Positions 42,890 to 53,155 of a stretch of DNA of 64,000 nt are shown here, piece after piece. Location: contig NZ_AP014723.1 of the NCBI RefSeq assembly GCF_001548035.1, positions 2,108,001-2,172,000 on the forward strand. Reading direction: 5' to 3'. Source of the DNA: Sulfurospirillum sp. UCH001 (GTDB lineage Bacteria; Campylobacterota; Campylobacteria; Campylobacterales; Sulfurospirillaceae). A program made the translations under genes and the position numbers. The first letter of the stretch is position 1, and each line of letters opens with the position of its first letter. Below the pieces are notes generated by a model, which was given only the letters and a program-made list of their open reading frames with translations, did no database searches and had not been told where the DNA came from.

Positions 42890-44124
42890 TGCTCTTCCTT
42901 TTCACTCTTTAACTGCGGTATTGTAATGGTAAAACAGACTCCATCGTTACAATTTTTTGCAACAATAAATCCTTTCATGCTATTGTTAATAATCATCTTA
43001 CTCATATACAGCCCCAGTCCTGTCCCAGCACTCGCATGCTTTGTCGTAAAATAAGGCTCAAAAATCTTATCTAGAATAGCTTCGTCAATCCCACCAGCAT
43101 TATCGCAGACTTTAATTATAGCATCTCCTTGCTCAGATGTGTCAATTTCAATATAAATTAATCTATTTTTTATTTTATTGTGGCAAAACGCATCAATTGT
43201 ATTATTGATTAAATTGATTAGTACTTGAGAAAATTCATTAAAGTACCCCTTGATATGAGCATCTACTTTTACATCAAGACGTATTTCAACATCATTTTTT
43301 TCTAAAGTTCCTCGCATAATATCCATGGCTTCTTGTGCAACTGCACTGAGTGCAAAATCTTCACTTTGTCGATCAGGGCTAAAAAAATGACGAAAATCTT
43401 CAATCGTTTCAGACATCTTAGAAATAATTTTCTTAGCATGGGTATAGCTATCTTCAAACTCAACATCTTTACCATCGTTTTGACGACGATAGAGTTTGTT
43501 CATCTTATAAAGCGTAATGTTAAGTTCTGAAAGCGGTTGCCTCCACTGATGCGCAATATTTGCGATCATTTCACCCATAGAAGCTAAACGTGATTGTTGA
43601 AATAAAAATCGATCTTTTTCGCGATTTTTTTCAACTTCTTCTTTAACACGCTCTTCAAGTGTCTGATTGAGTTCTGTTAATGCTTTTGTTTGCTCTTTGA
43701 CTCTTTGTTCGAGTGTTGCGTTCAACTCCTCAAGCTCTTCATCTTTAGTAATCAACGCTTCACTTAAACGCACACTCTCTGTTACATCGTAGCGAATAGC
43801 GATGAACTCTTCTATATCTCCATTTTCATCTAAAATAGGAAATACCGTTGTGTTAACATAAAAGGTACTACCATCTTTCGCAAGGTTTTTAACGGTTGAT
43901 TTATAAGTTTTTTTTTGAAGAATTGTTTGCCAAAGTTGTCTAAATGTTGACGCAGGAACATCAGGGTGTCTTACAATATTATGATTTTTACCAACAAGTT
44001 CCTCTTTAGTATAACCTGATATTTTGCAAAACTCATCATTGACAAACGTAATAATGCCAAAGATATCCGTTTTAGAAATAATATTGCTACTTTCAATAGC
44101 ACTTTGATACTGCTCTAACTTCAT
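42886..44124 (-). CDS. PAS-domain sensor histidine kinase
   Basis: A 412-aa cytoplasmic sensor. An N-terminal PAS domain (about 10-120, DIFGIITFVNDEFCKISGYTKEELVGKNH) is followed by a long coiled coil (120-180), an H-box ANIAHQWRQPLSELN with His192, and an HATPase domain (LINLINNTIDAF, VCDNAGGI, GTGLGLYMSK). No membrane helix is present, so it senses a cytoplasmic signal such as redox or a metabolite. Overlaps both neighbours by four bases. If it is the BumS ortholog, phosphatase activity may dominate. Confidence 0.93.
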   Translation of the reverse strand: MKLEQYQSAIESSNIISKTDIFGIITFVNDEFCKISGYTKEELVGKNHNIVRHPDVPASTFRQLWQTILQKKTYKSTVKNLAKDGSTFYVNTTVFPILDENGDIEEFIAIRYDVTESVRLSEALITKDEELEELNATLEQRVKEQTKALTELNQTLEERVKEEVEKNREKDRFLFQQSRLASMGEMIANIAHQWRQPLSELNITLYKMNKLYRRQNDGKDVEFEDSYTHAKKIISKMSETIEDFRHFFSPDRQSEDFALSAVAQEAMDIMRGTLEKNDVEIRLDVKVDAHIKGYFNEFSQVLINLINNTIDAFCHNKIKNRLIYIEIDTSEQGDAIIKVCDNAGGIDEAILDKIFEPYFTTKHASAGTGLGLYMSKMIINNSMKGFIVAKNCNDGVCFTITIPQLKSEKEEQ

Positions 44125-44801
44125 GCGATTGCCGCACTATAACCAAGATACGCCATATAAACGCCATAACCTACTATAATTAAAGAAGCTATTTTAATCA
44201 TCACTTCTCTAAACCCACTTCCTTTGAGGAAGCCAACGACAAAACCAAGTCCAAGCATCGCTGGCATAGTTGCTAAACCAAAAAGCAACATTGTAATGCC
44301 TCCGCTAAACCAAGAACCAGAAGTTGCAGCTGCTGCTAAAAAGAAATAGACTAACCCGCATGGTAAAAAGCCATTTAAAAGCCCTAAGCCATAGAAACTG
44401 GTGAGAGATTTGGAATGAATCAATTTAGAAAAAAGTGTTTTGATGGTCGGATTAAAGGCAATGGTTGATTCTAAAGAGGTTAAAAATTTAATTTTCCCCA
44501 TCATAGATAATCCCATTAGAACCATTAAAAGACCAATAACAAAATAGAAATAACCATTGAGTTTAGCGGAGAAGGTAAAAATACTTCCCAGTGCACCAAA
44601 AAGGATTCCTAAAAATATATATGAACTGATTCTTCCTAAATTGTAGCTCAAATGGGCAAAAAACTGAAAGAGTGAAGAGGTGGAGGTATCAATTTTGGCG
44701 CTACTATACGCCATTACAAAACCTCCACACATACCGATGCAGTGCCCTAAACTTCCTAAGAATGCAACACTGATGATTGCTGATATATCAATAGCGTTTA
44801 T
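44121..44801 (-). CDS. TauE/SafE-like (DsbD-type) membrane protein, unusual start
   Basis: A membrane protein of about 226 aa of the SafE/UreH-like class: SLGHCIGMCGGFVMAYSSAK at the N-terminus (the paired cysteines are a likely metal or thiol site), and GFLPCGLVYFFLAAAATSGS with PCG in mid-protein. Such genes sit near cbb3 oxidase copper-maturation genes. The first ATG in frame (44730-44732) cuts into the cysteine motif, so coding must begin earlier. No ATG, GTG or TTG exists between the carA stop and that point. GGAG (44809-44812) sits seven bases before an ATA codon (44799-44801), which I take as the start. Confidence 0.7.
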   Translation of the reverse strand: MNAIDISAIISVAFLGSLGHCIGMCGGFVMAYSSAKIDTSTSSLFQFFAHLSYNLGRISSYIFLGILFGALGSIFTFSAKLNGYFYFVIGLLMVLMGLSMMGKIKFLTSLESTIAFNPTIKTLFSKLIHSKSLTSFYGLGLLNGFLPCGLVYFFLAAAATSGSWFSGGITMLLFGLATMPAMLGLGFVVGFLKGSGFREVMIKIASLIIVGYGVYMAYLGYSAAIA

Positions 44802-44825
44802 GATACTGCTCCGATAGTAGGATGA

Positions 44826-45956
44826 TTAGAGTCTGTTGGCAAACTCTTGGAAAATATATCTACTCTCTTGTGGTCCAGAGCTTGCTTCTGGGTGATGCTG
44901 TACTGAAAAAATAGGAGCATCGTTGTATTCTAGACCTTCAATAGTATTGTCAAAAAGATTTACATGCGTAATCTTTGCGATCTTACAGATTGAATCAGGA
45001 ACATTGTAATTATGATTTTGTGTTGTAATCTCTACAATATTGCTTTTAGTATTTTTAACAGGATGGTTTCCACCATGTTGTCCAAATTTAAGTTTGTAGG
45101 TTGGATAACCGTGTGCGATAGAAAGCAATTGATGACCTAGACAGATCGCAAACATCGGCACTTTCGCATCAATGAGCTTTTTTACTTCTGCCGCTTCACT
45201 TTTTAAAATCAATGGATCACCAGGACCATTGGAAAGGAACACGCCGTGGATTTCACCTTTTTTGTAGCGAGCGATAGCATCATCACCACTAAAATTGTGA
45301 GGTACGACTTCGACGTCAAGACCCACTTCATAGAGTTCATTTAAGATATTATGTTTGATACCTAAATCCACTGCAAGGATTTTTTTACCCAATCTTTTTG
45401 GTGTAGCATTATAACTTTGTGTTTCTGCATTCCATACACCATGATCGTGTACATATGATTTTGGTGTACTTACTTTTTCAATGTAATTCACTTCTTCAAT
45501 ACGTGGACTAGAAGCAAGCATTGCTTTAAGTTTTTCAGGGTCGCTCACTTCGGTAGAAGCAATCATCATTTTAGGACCAGAATCACGAATCATTTTAGTA
45601 AGGTATCTTGTATCAATATCACAAATACCCATGCTTTTATGTTGTTTCAAAAACTCCGGTAAACTTTTTTGAGAGCGAAAATTTGAAGGTGTTTCATTTA
45701 AACTTCTTACAAACATACCGCTTGCATAAATGGTAGAGCTTTCCATATCGTTATCATTTGTTCCAACAATTCCAATCTCAGGCATTGTAAATACAATAAA
45801 CTGACCTGCGTAACTTGGATCACTCATGATCTCTTGATAACCGCTTAGAGAGGTATTAAAAACAATTTCTCCTGTTTTTGAACCTTCAAAGCCAAAACTT
45901 TTCGCTTCTAAAAAAACGCCATTTTCAAGATAAATCCATACAGGTTTTAACATCAT
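44826..45956 (-). CDS. carA: Carbamoyl-phosphate synthase small subunit
   Basis: The glutaminase subunit (376 aa) that supplies ammonia to CarB for arginine and pyrimidine synthesis. N-terminal domain: SFGFEGSKTGEIVFNTSLSGYQEIMSDPSYAGQ. Class I amidotransferase part: GVFLSNGPGDP, catalytic Cys in VPMFAICLGHQLL, and His/Glu in SVQHHPEASSGPQE. The ATG overlaps the stop of the DUF507 gene by four bases. carB is not adjacent, which is usual in Campylobacterota. Confidence 0.97.
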   Translation of the reverse strand: MMLKPVWIYLENGVFLEAKSFGFEGSKTGEIVFNTSLSGYQEIMSDPSYAGQFIVFTMPEIGIVGTNDNDMESSTIYASGMFVRSLNETPSNFRSQKSLPEFLKQHKSMGICDIDTRYLTKMIRDSGPKMMIASTEVSDPEKLKAMLASSPRIEEVNYIEKVSTPKSYVHDHGVWNAETQSYNATPKRLGKKILAVDLGIKHNILNELYEVGLDVEVVPHNFSGDDAIARYKKGEIHGVFLSNGPGDPLILKSEAAEVKKLIDAKVPMFAICLGHQLLSIAHGYPTYKLKFGQHGGNHPVKNTKSNIVEITTQNHNYNVPDSICKIAKITHVNLFDNTIEGLEYNDAPIFSVQHHPEASSGPQESRYIFQEFANRL

Positions 45957-46507
45957 GATAACATTCCTCTTCTTCTTAGCTCTTCTTCGTAGAGCTTTTC
46001 AAAAATTAAATCATACTCTTCCGAACCAGGAACCAATTTTCGTTTGTAATGTGCAATTTTATCTGCCACTTCATTTTCAATTTCTTGAAATTGTGAGATA
46101 TACGTTTCAATCGCATTATACACAACGTTTTTAACACGGTTTTCTGCGACATTGTATTCAATATAGCCCATTTTCCAGCATATCTCTAAAATTTTGTGTG
46201 CAATTTCATTGTATCTATCTTCGTATGATAAAATAACACCAAACTCTTTTGCTAATTTTTTCTTAATAAGCCAGAACATGTTTCTGCGGTCTACTCTTTG
46301 GAACTCCATTTCATCTTCGTTTTGTTCCAAAATCTCTGTTACACGCTCTTCAAGCGCAGTCTCTTGTTTAATATCGGCAACAATCAAATCCTCTGCGACT
46401 TTTACAATAGGCTCTAAGCCCTTAAGCATGGTAACAAATCCACAATTTAAAATATCGATCGCTATTTTATTGGCAATATAAGGGGCATGAGGCAATCTGA
46501 TTTTCAT
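45953..46507 (-). CDS. DUF507 protein
   Basis: A 184-aa soluble protein, helix-rich and acidic, with RLPHAPYIANKIAIDIL at the start and NVVYNAIETYISQFQEIENEVADKIAHYKRKLVPGSEEYDLIFEKLYEEELRRRGM at the end, the DUF507 signature. Function unknown. Its stop overlaps the carA start; the combination DUF507-carA recurs in Campylobacter as far as I recall. Its promoter would lie in the 84-bp gap after the motE-like gene. Confidence 0.85.
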   Translation of the reverse strand: MKIRLPHAPYIANKIAIDILNCGFVTMLKGLEPIVKVAEDLIVADIKQETALEERVTEILEQNEDEMEFQRVDRRNMFWLIKKKLAKEFGVILSYEDRYNEIAHKILEICWKMGYIEYNVAENRVKNVVYNAIETYISQFQEIENEVADKIAHYKRKLVPGSEEYDLIFEKLYEEELRRRGMLS

Positions 46508-46591
46508 CCATAAACCTTACTTCTGAATTTTCACACATTTTATCCAAAGTAAGGTAAATATCTGTTTAGAGAAAGGCTAGAGAGGTTTTTG

Positions 46592-47119
46592 TCACTCTTT
46601 TGTTTGGTTGTTCTCAACAAAGGGAGGGCCCTTTTTAAGTTGCTGAGTGATTTCAGAGGCAATTTGAGGATTCATTTTTGCCATAATTTGAGATACTTTT
46701 TTTGCAGGTAACCCAAACATGATAGCGGCACCTTCATGAACAGGAAGTTTTTCAACAATCGCTGCAGCTGCAGCATCTTTCATCTTGATATACGTTTCAT
46801 CTAACTTATCGCCTTTTTTTGCTTCAACTTGGGCTAAAAGTTTTTTATTTTCTTCAAGCATCGCTGCTATCTGCTTCTCTTTTGCTTCAATTTCTTGCTT
46901 TGTTTTAGCGAGAGTATTTTCTCTCTCTTTAAGTGCATTTTTTTGTTTTTCAAACAAAGCGTTCGTAGCAGCTTGGAGAGCTTCAAAGGATTGTCTGGCT
47001 TCATCAATTTTTTCAACTTCACGTAAAAGTTCACTTTTTCGTGTTTCAAAAACCTGAGTACAATCTATTGTCTCAGCATAAAGTACTGTACCCAACAATA
47101 CGATCAAAATATACTTCAT
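46592..47119 (-). CDS. MotE-like periplasmic protein (MgtE N-domain-like)
   Basis: A 175-aa exported protein: signal peptide (YILIVLLGTVLYAETID), a long coiled coil (about 20-105, rich in Lys/Glu), and a C-terminal MgtE-N-like helical domain (AAAAAIVEKLPVHEGAAIMFGLPAKKVSQIMAKMNPQIASEIT). It follows fliJ and fits MotE/FlgX-type proteins that support the flagellar stator; I believe C. jejuni Cj1496c is the counterpart. The ATG at 47117-47119 follows AAAAGGTGAT; an in-frame GTG three codons upstream is less likely. Confidence 0.8.
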   Translation of the reverse strand: MKYILIVLLGTVLYAETIDCTQVFETRKSELLREVEKIDEARQSFEALQAATNALFEKQKNALKERENTLAKTKQEIEAKEKQIAAMLEENKKLLAQVEAKKGDKLDETYIKMKDAAAAAIVEKLPVHEGAAIMFGLPAKKVSQIMAKMNPQIASEITQQLKKGPPFVENNQTKE

Positions 47120-47124
47120 GCTTA

Positions 47125-47553
47125 TCACCTTTTTTGACTGATTTCACCCGCAAACAACATTGTTGATATCTCATCCAGGTAGAGTTGTTCTTCTCGTTTG
47201 AGCTTATCCATCATCGCTTGCAGTTCTTGCTCTTCAAGATATTTGATTTTTTCATATTCAACATGCGCTTTTTGATATTCACCCTGAAGTCTTTTTGTAT
47301 TACGCTCTACTACAAAAAGTTCTTGCTCATACCGTTTTTTTTCGCGATTTAGAATGCTTTTTTGTTCATTGACCATTAAAAGAAGGGTTACAAGCCCTTC
47401 TTTTGGCATTTGTACTGCTGCAATATCATCGTATAATGAAGCAATTTTATGCGTAAGCAGACGTTCTTTATTTTGACTTTTCATCAGCTCTCGCTCTATC
47501 GCATCTCGTTTTTGTTTACGAATTTTTGCAATTTTTGAGAACTGACTTTTCAT
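47125..47553 (-). CDS. fliJ: FliJ-family flagellar export chaperone
   Basis: A 142-aa all-helical coiled-coil protein (FSKIAKIRKQKRDAIERELMKSQNKERLL, then KRYEQELFVVERNTKRLQGEYQKAHVEYEKIKYLEEQELQAMMDKLKREE), matching the FliJ layout. FliJ sits under the export gate with the FliI ATPase and recycles chaperones. The Helicobacter homologue HP0256 has the same place near purA. The ATG at 47551-47553 is preferred over an in-frame TTG one codon earlier. Directly upstream of the motE-like gene. Confidence 0.82.
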   Translation of the reverse strand: MKSQFSKIAKIRKQKRDAIERELMKSQNKERLLTHKIASLYDDIAAVQMPKEGLVTLLLMVNEQKSILNREKKRYEQELFVVERNTKRLQGEYQKAHVEYEKIKYLEEQELQAMMDKLKREEQLYLDEISTMLFAGEISQKR

Positions 47554-47578
47554 CAATAATGACCTTTATATGCAAAGA

Positions 47579-49682
<2,104 letters not shown>

Positions 49683-49684
49683 TA

Positions 49685-50794
49685 TTAACCTTGATAAAAT
49701 TCTTGGGTAAAGGCCCTATTGGCAGTACCATCGTAAGCGCGCTTACCAAGTTCTGCAAGAGCAAGTTCCACAGCATTGAGAGTCCATGCGGTTTCATACA
49801 CATTTACAAGACCCATATGATTGATTCTAAAGAGTGTGTCTTTGATGTGATCTTGTCCACCTGCCATATTGACACCGTATTTGGTTTTTAAAATTTTACG
49901 AATTTTGCTTGCTTCATCATGCAACACAGCACTCATGGCTTTCGCTGGAACTTTTGGATAAATGTGAAGTCCAAGTGCTTCAAGGGCTTTATTACTTGCT
50001 TGCGCTCTCTTTGCTGTATCAGCATACAGTTTTTCAAGTCCACCCTCAGAGTCGATGAGTTCGCACATCGCTACAAGACCGATAACAAGTGTTGTCGCAG
50101 CCGTCCATGCAGTAGTGTTTTTACGTTGATTTTTTAGCTCTGTTTTGAGATTAAAATAGTACCCTACTCCACCATTTTCGATGATCTCCAATGCTTTAGC
50201 ACCTAAACCAATAAATGCAAGTCCTGGAGGAAGCATCAGTGCTTTTTGGCTACCAGAAATAAGTGCATCAATGTTCGTTGTATCAACTTTTTCAACACCC
50301 ACAGCGGTGATACCATCTGCAATGACCATAATATTTGGGCGAATAGCCTTCACTGCTTTTGCAACCGCTTCAACAGGATGACGAAGACCACCAGCACTCT
50401 CGCATACTTGCATACATACCGCATCAATGCTCTCATCATTTTTAACAAGTTCAACAATTGCATCAACACTGACTGGGGTATCCCACTCATTTTTAATTTC
50501 AACAAAAGGCTTATTGTATGCAGCACAAATCTTGCCAAAACGCTCACCAAATTTACCAGAATTGACAACAATAGCCTTACTTTGGCACAAATGAAGAACG
50601 CATGCTTCCATTGCGCCTGTTCCACTGCTTGCCAACATTAAAACTTCTTCCATATCAAAAAGCGCTTTTAAATAGCCTCTAGCTTTTTCAAAAATAGCTT
50701 CAAACTCAGGTGTTCTATGGTGAATGGTTGGAGTACCCATTGCCATACGGACGGCTTCAGGAACAGGTGTTGGTCCTGGTGTCAAAAGTAACAT
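49685..50794 (-). CDS. Class V aminotransferase (alanine-glyoxylate/serine-pyruvate type)
   Basis: A 369-aa PLP enzyme. N-terminus LLLTPGPTPVPEAVRMAMG, PLP-phosphate loop ASSGTGAMEACVL, Asp160 in VIADGITAVG, and Schiff-base Lys184 in SGSQKALMLPPG, the alanine-glyoxylate/serine-glyoxylate family pattern. Homologues are sometimes called soluble-hydrogenase small subunit through an old misassignment. Likely role is serine or alanine interconversion with glyoxylate or pyruvate. GAGGATC precedes the ATG. First gene of a hisZ-purA-fliJ-motE run. Confidence 0.88.
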   Translation of the reverse strand: MLLLTPGPTPVPEAVRMAMGTPTIHHRTPEFEAIFEKARGYLKALFDMEEVLMLASSGTGAMEACVLHLCQSKAIVVNSGKFGERFGKICAAYNKPFVEIKNEWDTPVSVDAIVELVKNDESIDAVCMQVCESAGGLRHPVEAVAKAVKAIRPNIMVIADGITAVGVEKVDTTNIDALISGSQKALMLPPGLAFIGLGAKALEIIENGGVGYYFNLKTELKNQRKNTTAWTAATTLVIGLVAMCELIDSEGGLEKLYADTAKRAQASNKALEALGLHIYPKVPAKAMSAVLHDEASKIRKILKTKYGVNMAGGQDHIKDTLFRINHMGLVNVYETAWTLNAVELALAELGKRAYDGTANRAFTQEFYQG

Positions 50795-50945
50795 AAGAGA
50801 TCCTCATCGTGTATAGTTTTGAGTGCGATTGTAACAAAATCTTGCTTGTTGTTTCTTTAGTGGGATGTCACTTTAATCAAGCACTCTTTTTAGAGCAAAA
50901 AAGTCTCTTAGAAGTCTCTTTTCTGCTTTAAACTTACATAAATAA

Positions 50946-50951
50946 TATAAT
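50946..50951 (+). promoter_or_regulatory. -10 box upstream of the first chemoreceptor
   Basis: TATAAT in an AT-rich stretch, 80 bases before the ATG. The rest of the 236-bp gap holds AT-rich sequence and repeated CTCTT-type motifs (50881-50925) but no gene that I can support. Confidence 0.4.
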
Positions 50952-51030
50952 TTAAAATAAAAAGCTTTTTATTATGATTGTATTGTGTATTCTTTCCATA
51001 TAAATCTACTCATATTCAAGGAGAAAACGC

Positions 51031-52890
51031 ATGTCGTTTAAAGCCAAGATCATTCTAACCATCTCCGTATTGATGTTTTTAAGCTTAGGCGCATTTAGCC
51101 TCTTTAGCTACATCGACACAAAGAAAAACAGCGTTGTGCAAGTTGAAGCCAGTCTACAAATGGCATCACGTGCATTGACAGATTATATCGACCTCTGGGT
51201 TGCTTCTAAAAAAAGTGGTGTTGCTGGAGCGGCACGCTCATTGAGTCATGTCACAGATGATGCAGAGTTAGAAGCAAGACTGAAAGAGATGAGTAAGACA
51301 TACGATGCAATGGAATCCTATGCTGGATTTGAAGATGGTAAAATGATTTATGGTAGTGGCAAGAAAAAAGCTGAAGGATATGATCCAAGATCAAGAGGCT
51401 GGTACAAACAGGCAAAAAGCGAAGGGAAAGTGGGCATTACAGATGCCTATGTTGGTGCAACTGCGAAAGTCCTTATGGTTACTGTCATGGCACCTATTAT
51501 GAGAAATGGATCAATGGTTGGTGTTGTTGGCATCGATCTTCCTTTAGAAACCCTAGTAAAAGCTGTTGGCGATGTTAATTTTAACGGTGGTTACGGCATG
51601 CTCCTTGATACCAAAAAAATGATCGTTGCACACCCAAATAAAGAACTTCTTGGTACAGAATCAACCTTAAGCAAAGAGTTTAAAGAAAAAAAAGAGGGAT
51701 TTATCGAGTACGAATTCCAAGGTGCTAATAAAATTTTTGCGTTTAAAGTCTCTTCTGAGACCGGTTGGATTCCTGGAATTACTTTTGATAAAGAAACCGC
51801 GTATGCTTTTTTAAATGCACAAATTAGAAATCTCATGTTAATGGGCCTTGTAATGCTTATCCTCTCCATCGGAGTAATGATTGTGCTGATTAAAGCTCTA
51901 CTCAAACCACTGGATACTCTCAATGGTGTAGTACAAGAGCTCTCAAGTAGTGAAGGTGATCTTAGACAAAGACTTTCTGTTGCTTCCAATGATGAATTTG
52001 CTCAAGTGTCACGTAACATTAATAAATTCATTGAAAAGCTTCATGAGATTGTGAAAAAGTCTAAAACGATTAGTAATGAAAATGCCTCTATCTCAGAAGA
52101 ACTCTCACGTACCGCATCAGAAGTCGTACGTAATGTAGACACAGAGTCTAAAATCGTTGAGAGTACAAAAGAAGAAGGTATTGCATTAGTTAAAAGTATT
52201 GAAACCTCTGTTGTAAAAGCCAAAGATTCTCAAAAAGCACTCAGTGCTACTCAAAAAGATATCTCTGATGTAAAAGCTAAAGTAGAACAACTCGAATACA
52301 CCATGCAAGCCACAGCTGCAAAAGAGCAAAACTTGGCTGAACGTCTTAATACAGTAAGCCATAATGCCAATGAAGTCAAAGATGTTCTAAACATCATTAG
52401 AGATATTGCCGATCAAACCAACCTTTTAGCCCTCAATGCAGCGATTGAAGCTGCAAGGGCAGGAGAGCATGGACGTGGTTTTGCCGTGGTTGCCGATGAA
52501 GTACGAAAGTTGGCTGAGAGAACACAAAAAAGCTTGGTTGAGATTGATGCAACCATCAATGTGGTGGTTCAATCCATTATGGATGCCAATACTGATATTG
52601 CTGCCAATGCAGGAGAAGTCAATGCATTAGCATCTATCTCTATAGAACTTCAAGATGGTATGAACAGTGTCGAAACCATTATTCATAAAACCATTGATGA
52701 ATCACACCATACAGTTAATGACTTTATCGATACCGCTTCTAAAATCAAAAAGATTGTGGATGAGATCGAGAAGATCAATACCATCTCTAAAGAGAATGTT
52801 GGAAGTATCGACAATGTTTCTCAAGCTTCTGAACACCTCCATGTGATGACTGAAAACCTTAACAACGAACTGGGTAAGTTTAAGTCGTAA
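51031..52890 (+). CDS. Methyl-accepting chemotaxis protein, dCache sensor (paralogue 1)
   Basis: A 619-aa transmembrane chemoreceptor: N-terminal helix (about 7-27), periplasmic double-Cache sensor (about 35-270), second helix ([24 protein letters not shown]), HAMP, and cytoplasmic signalling domain with the tip [35 protein letters not shown]. Sensor residues [11 protein letters not shown] (Arg120, Arg122, Trp124, Tyr125) and Asp169 (VGVVGIDL) resemble the amino-acid-binding dCache pattern, though the Tyr-x-Asp part reads AYVGA. AAGGAG before the ATG. No C-terminal receptor-methylase pentapeptide. Confidence 0.94.
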   Translation: MSFKAKIILTISVLMFLSLGAFSLFSYIDTKKNSVVQVEASLQMASRALTDYIDLWVASKKSGVAGAARSLSHVTDDAELEARLKEMSKTYDAMESYAGFEDGKMIYGSGKKKAEGYDPRSRGWYKQAKSEGKVGITDAYVGATAKVLMVTVMAPIMRNGSMVGVVGIDLPLETLVKAVGDVNFNGGYGMLLDTKKMIVAHPNKELLGTESTLSKEFKEKKEGFIEYEFQGANKIFAFKVSSETGWIPGITFDKETAYAFLNAQIRNLMLMGLVMLILSIGVMIVLIKALLKPLDTLNGVVQELSSSEGDLRQRLSVASNDEFAQVSRNINKFIEKLHEIVKKSKTISNENASISEELSRTASEVVRNVDTESKIVESTKEEGIALVKSIETSVVKAKDSQKALSATQKDISDVKAKVEQLEYTMQATAAKEQNLAERLNTVSHNANEVKDVLNIIRDIADQTNLLALNAAIEAARAGEHGRGFAVVADEVRKLAERTQKSLVEIDATINVVVQSIMDANTDIAANAGEVNALASISIELQDGMNSVETIIHKTIDESHHTVNDFIDTASKIKKIVDEIEKINTISKENVGSIDNVSQASEHLHVMTENLNNELGKFKS

Positions 52891-52898
52891 AATCTATA

Positions 52899-52927
52899 AT
52901 ACCTGAGTATTATCCATACTCAGGTAT
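52899..52927 (+). terminator. Terminator of the first chemoreceptor gene
   Basis: A perfect 11-bp stem (52899-52909/52917-52927) with a 7-base loop, 9 bases after the stop. The 3' flank CTCCTAGTATTTTT has a delayed T run. Confidence 0.8.
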
Positions 52928-53074
52928 CTCCTAGTATTTTTCTTCATTTTTCTCTCCTACCATTTAAAGAACTACAACATATTTGCAACAAAAAGATGTT
53001 ACTATCTTCATAGTTTATACTTATGTGAGGTAATCATCCTCATCAAAGTCTCATTTTCGTCACAAAAAAAGCGC

Positions 53075-53080
53075 TATAAT
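53075..53080 (+). promoter_or_regulatory. -10 box of the second chemoreceptor
   Basis: TATAAT at 53075-53080 in GCGCTATAATAAAAACC. It leaves a leader of about 70 bases that contains an imperfect inverted repeat (53095-53105 with 53117-53129) before AAGGAG and the ATG. The 265-bp gap holds no gene I can support. Confidence 0.55.
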
Positions 53081-53155
53081 AAAAACCTTACGTCGTTAAT
53101 GTAAAGTATCCGCATTTTTACATGTTAACACAACTCTCACAAAAAGGAGTCATTT

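Noticed and set aside
44730-44732. ATG at 44732 as start of the SafE-like gene
   Set aside because: It falls inside the conserved GHCxGMCGG motif and would delete the first membrane helix; in-frame coding clearly extends upstream.
53095-53129. Imperfect inverted repeat in the leader of the second chemoreceptor as a riboswitch or operator
   Set aside because: The arms match only with a two-base offset and are very AT-rich, so chance is a good explanation.
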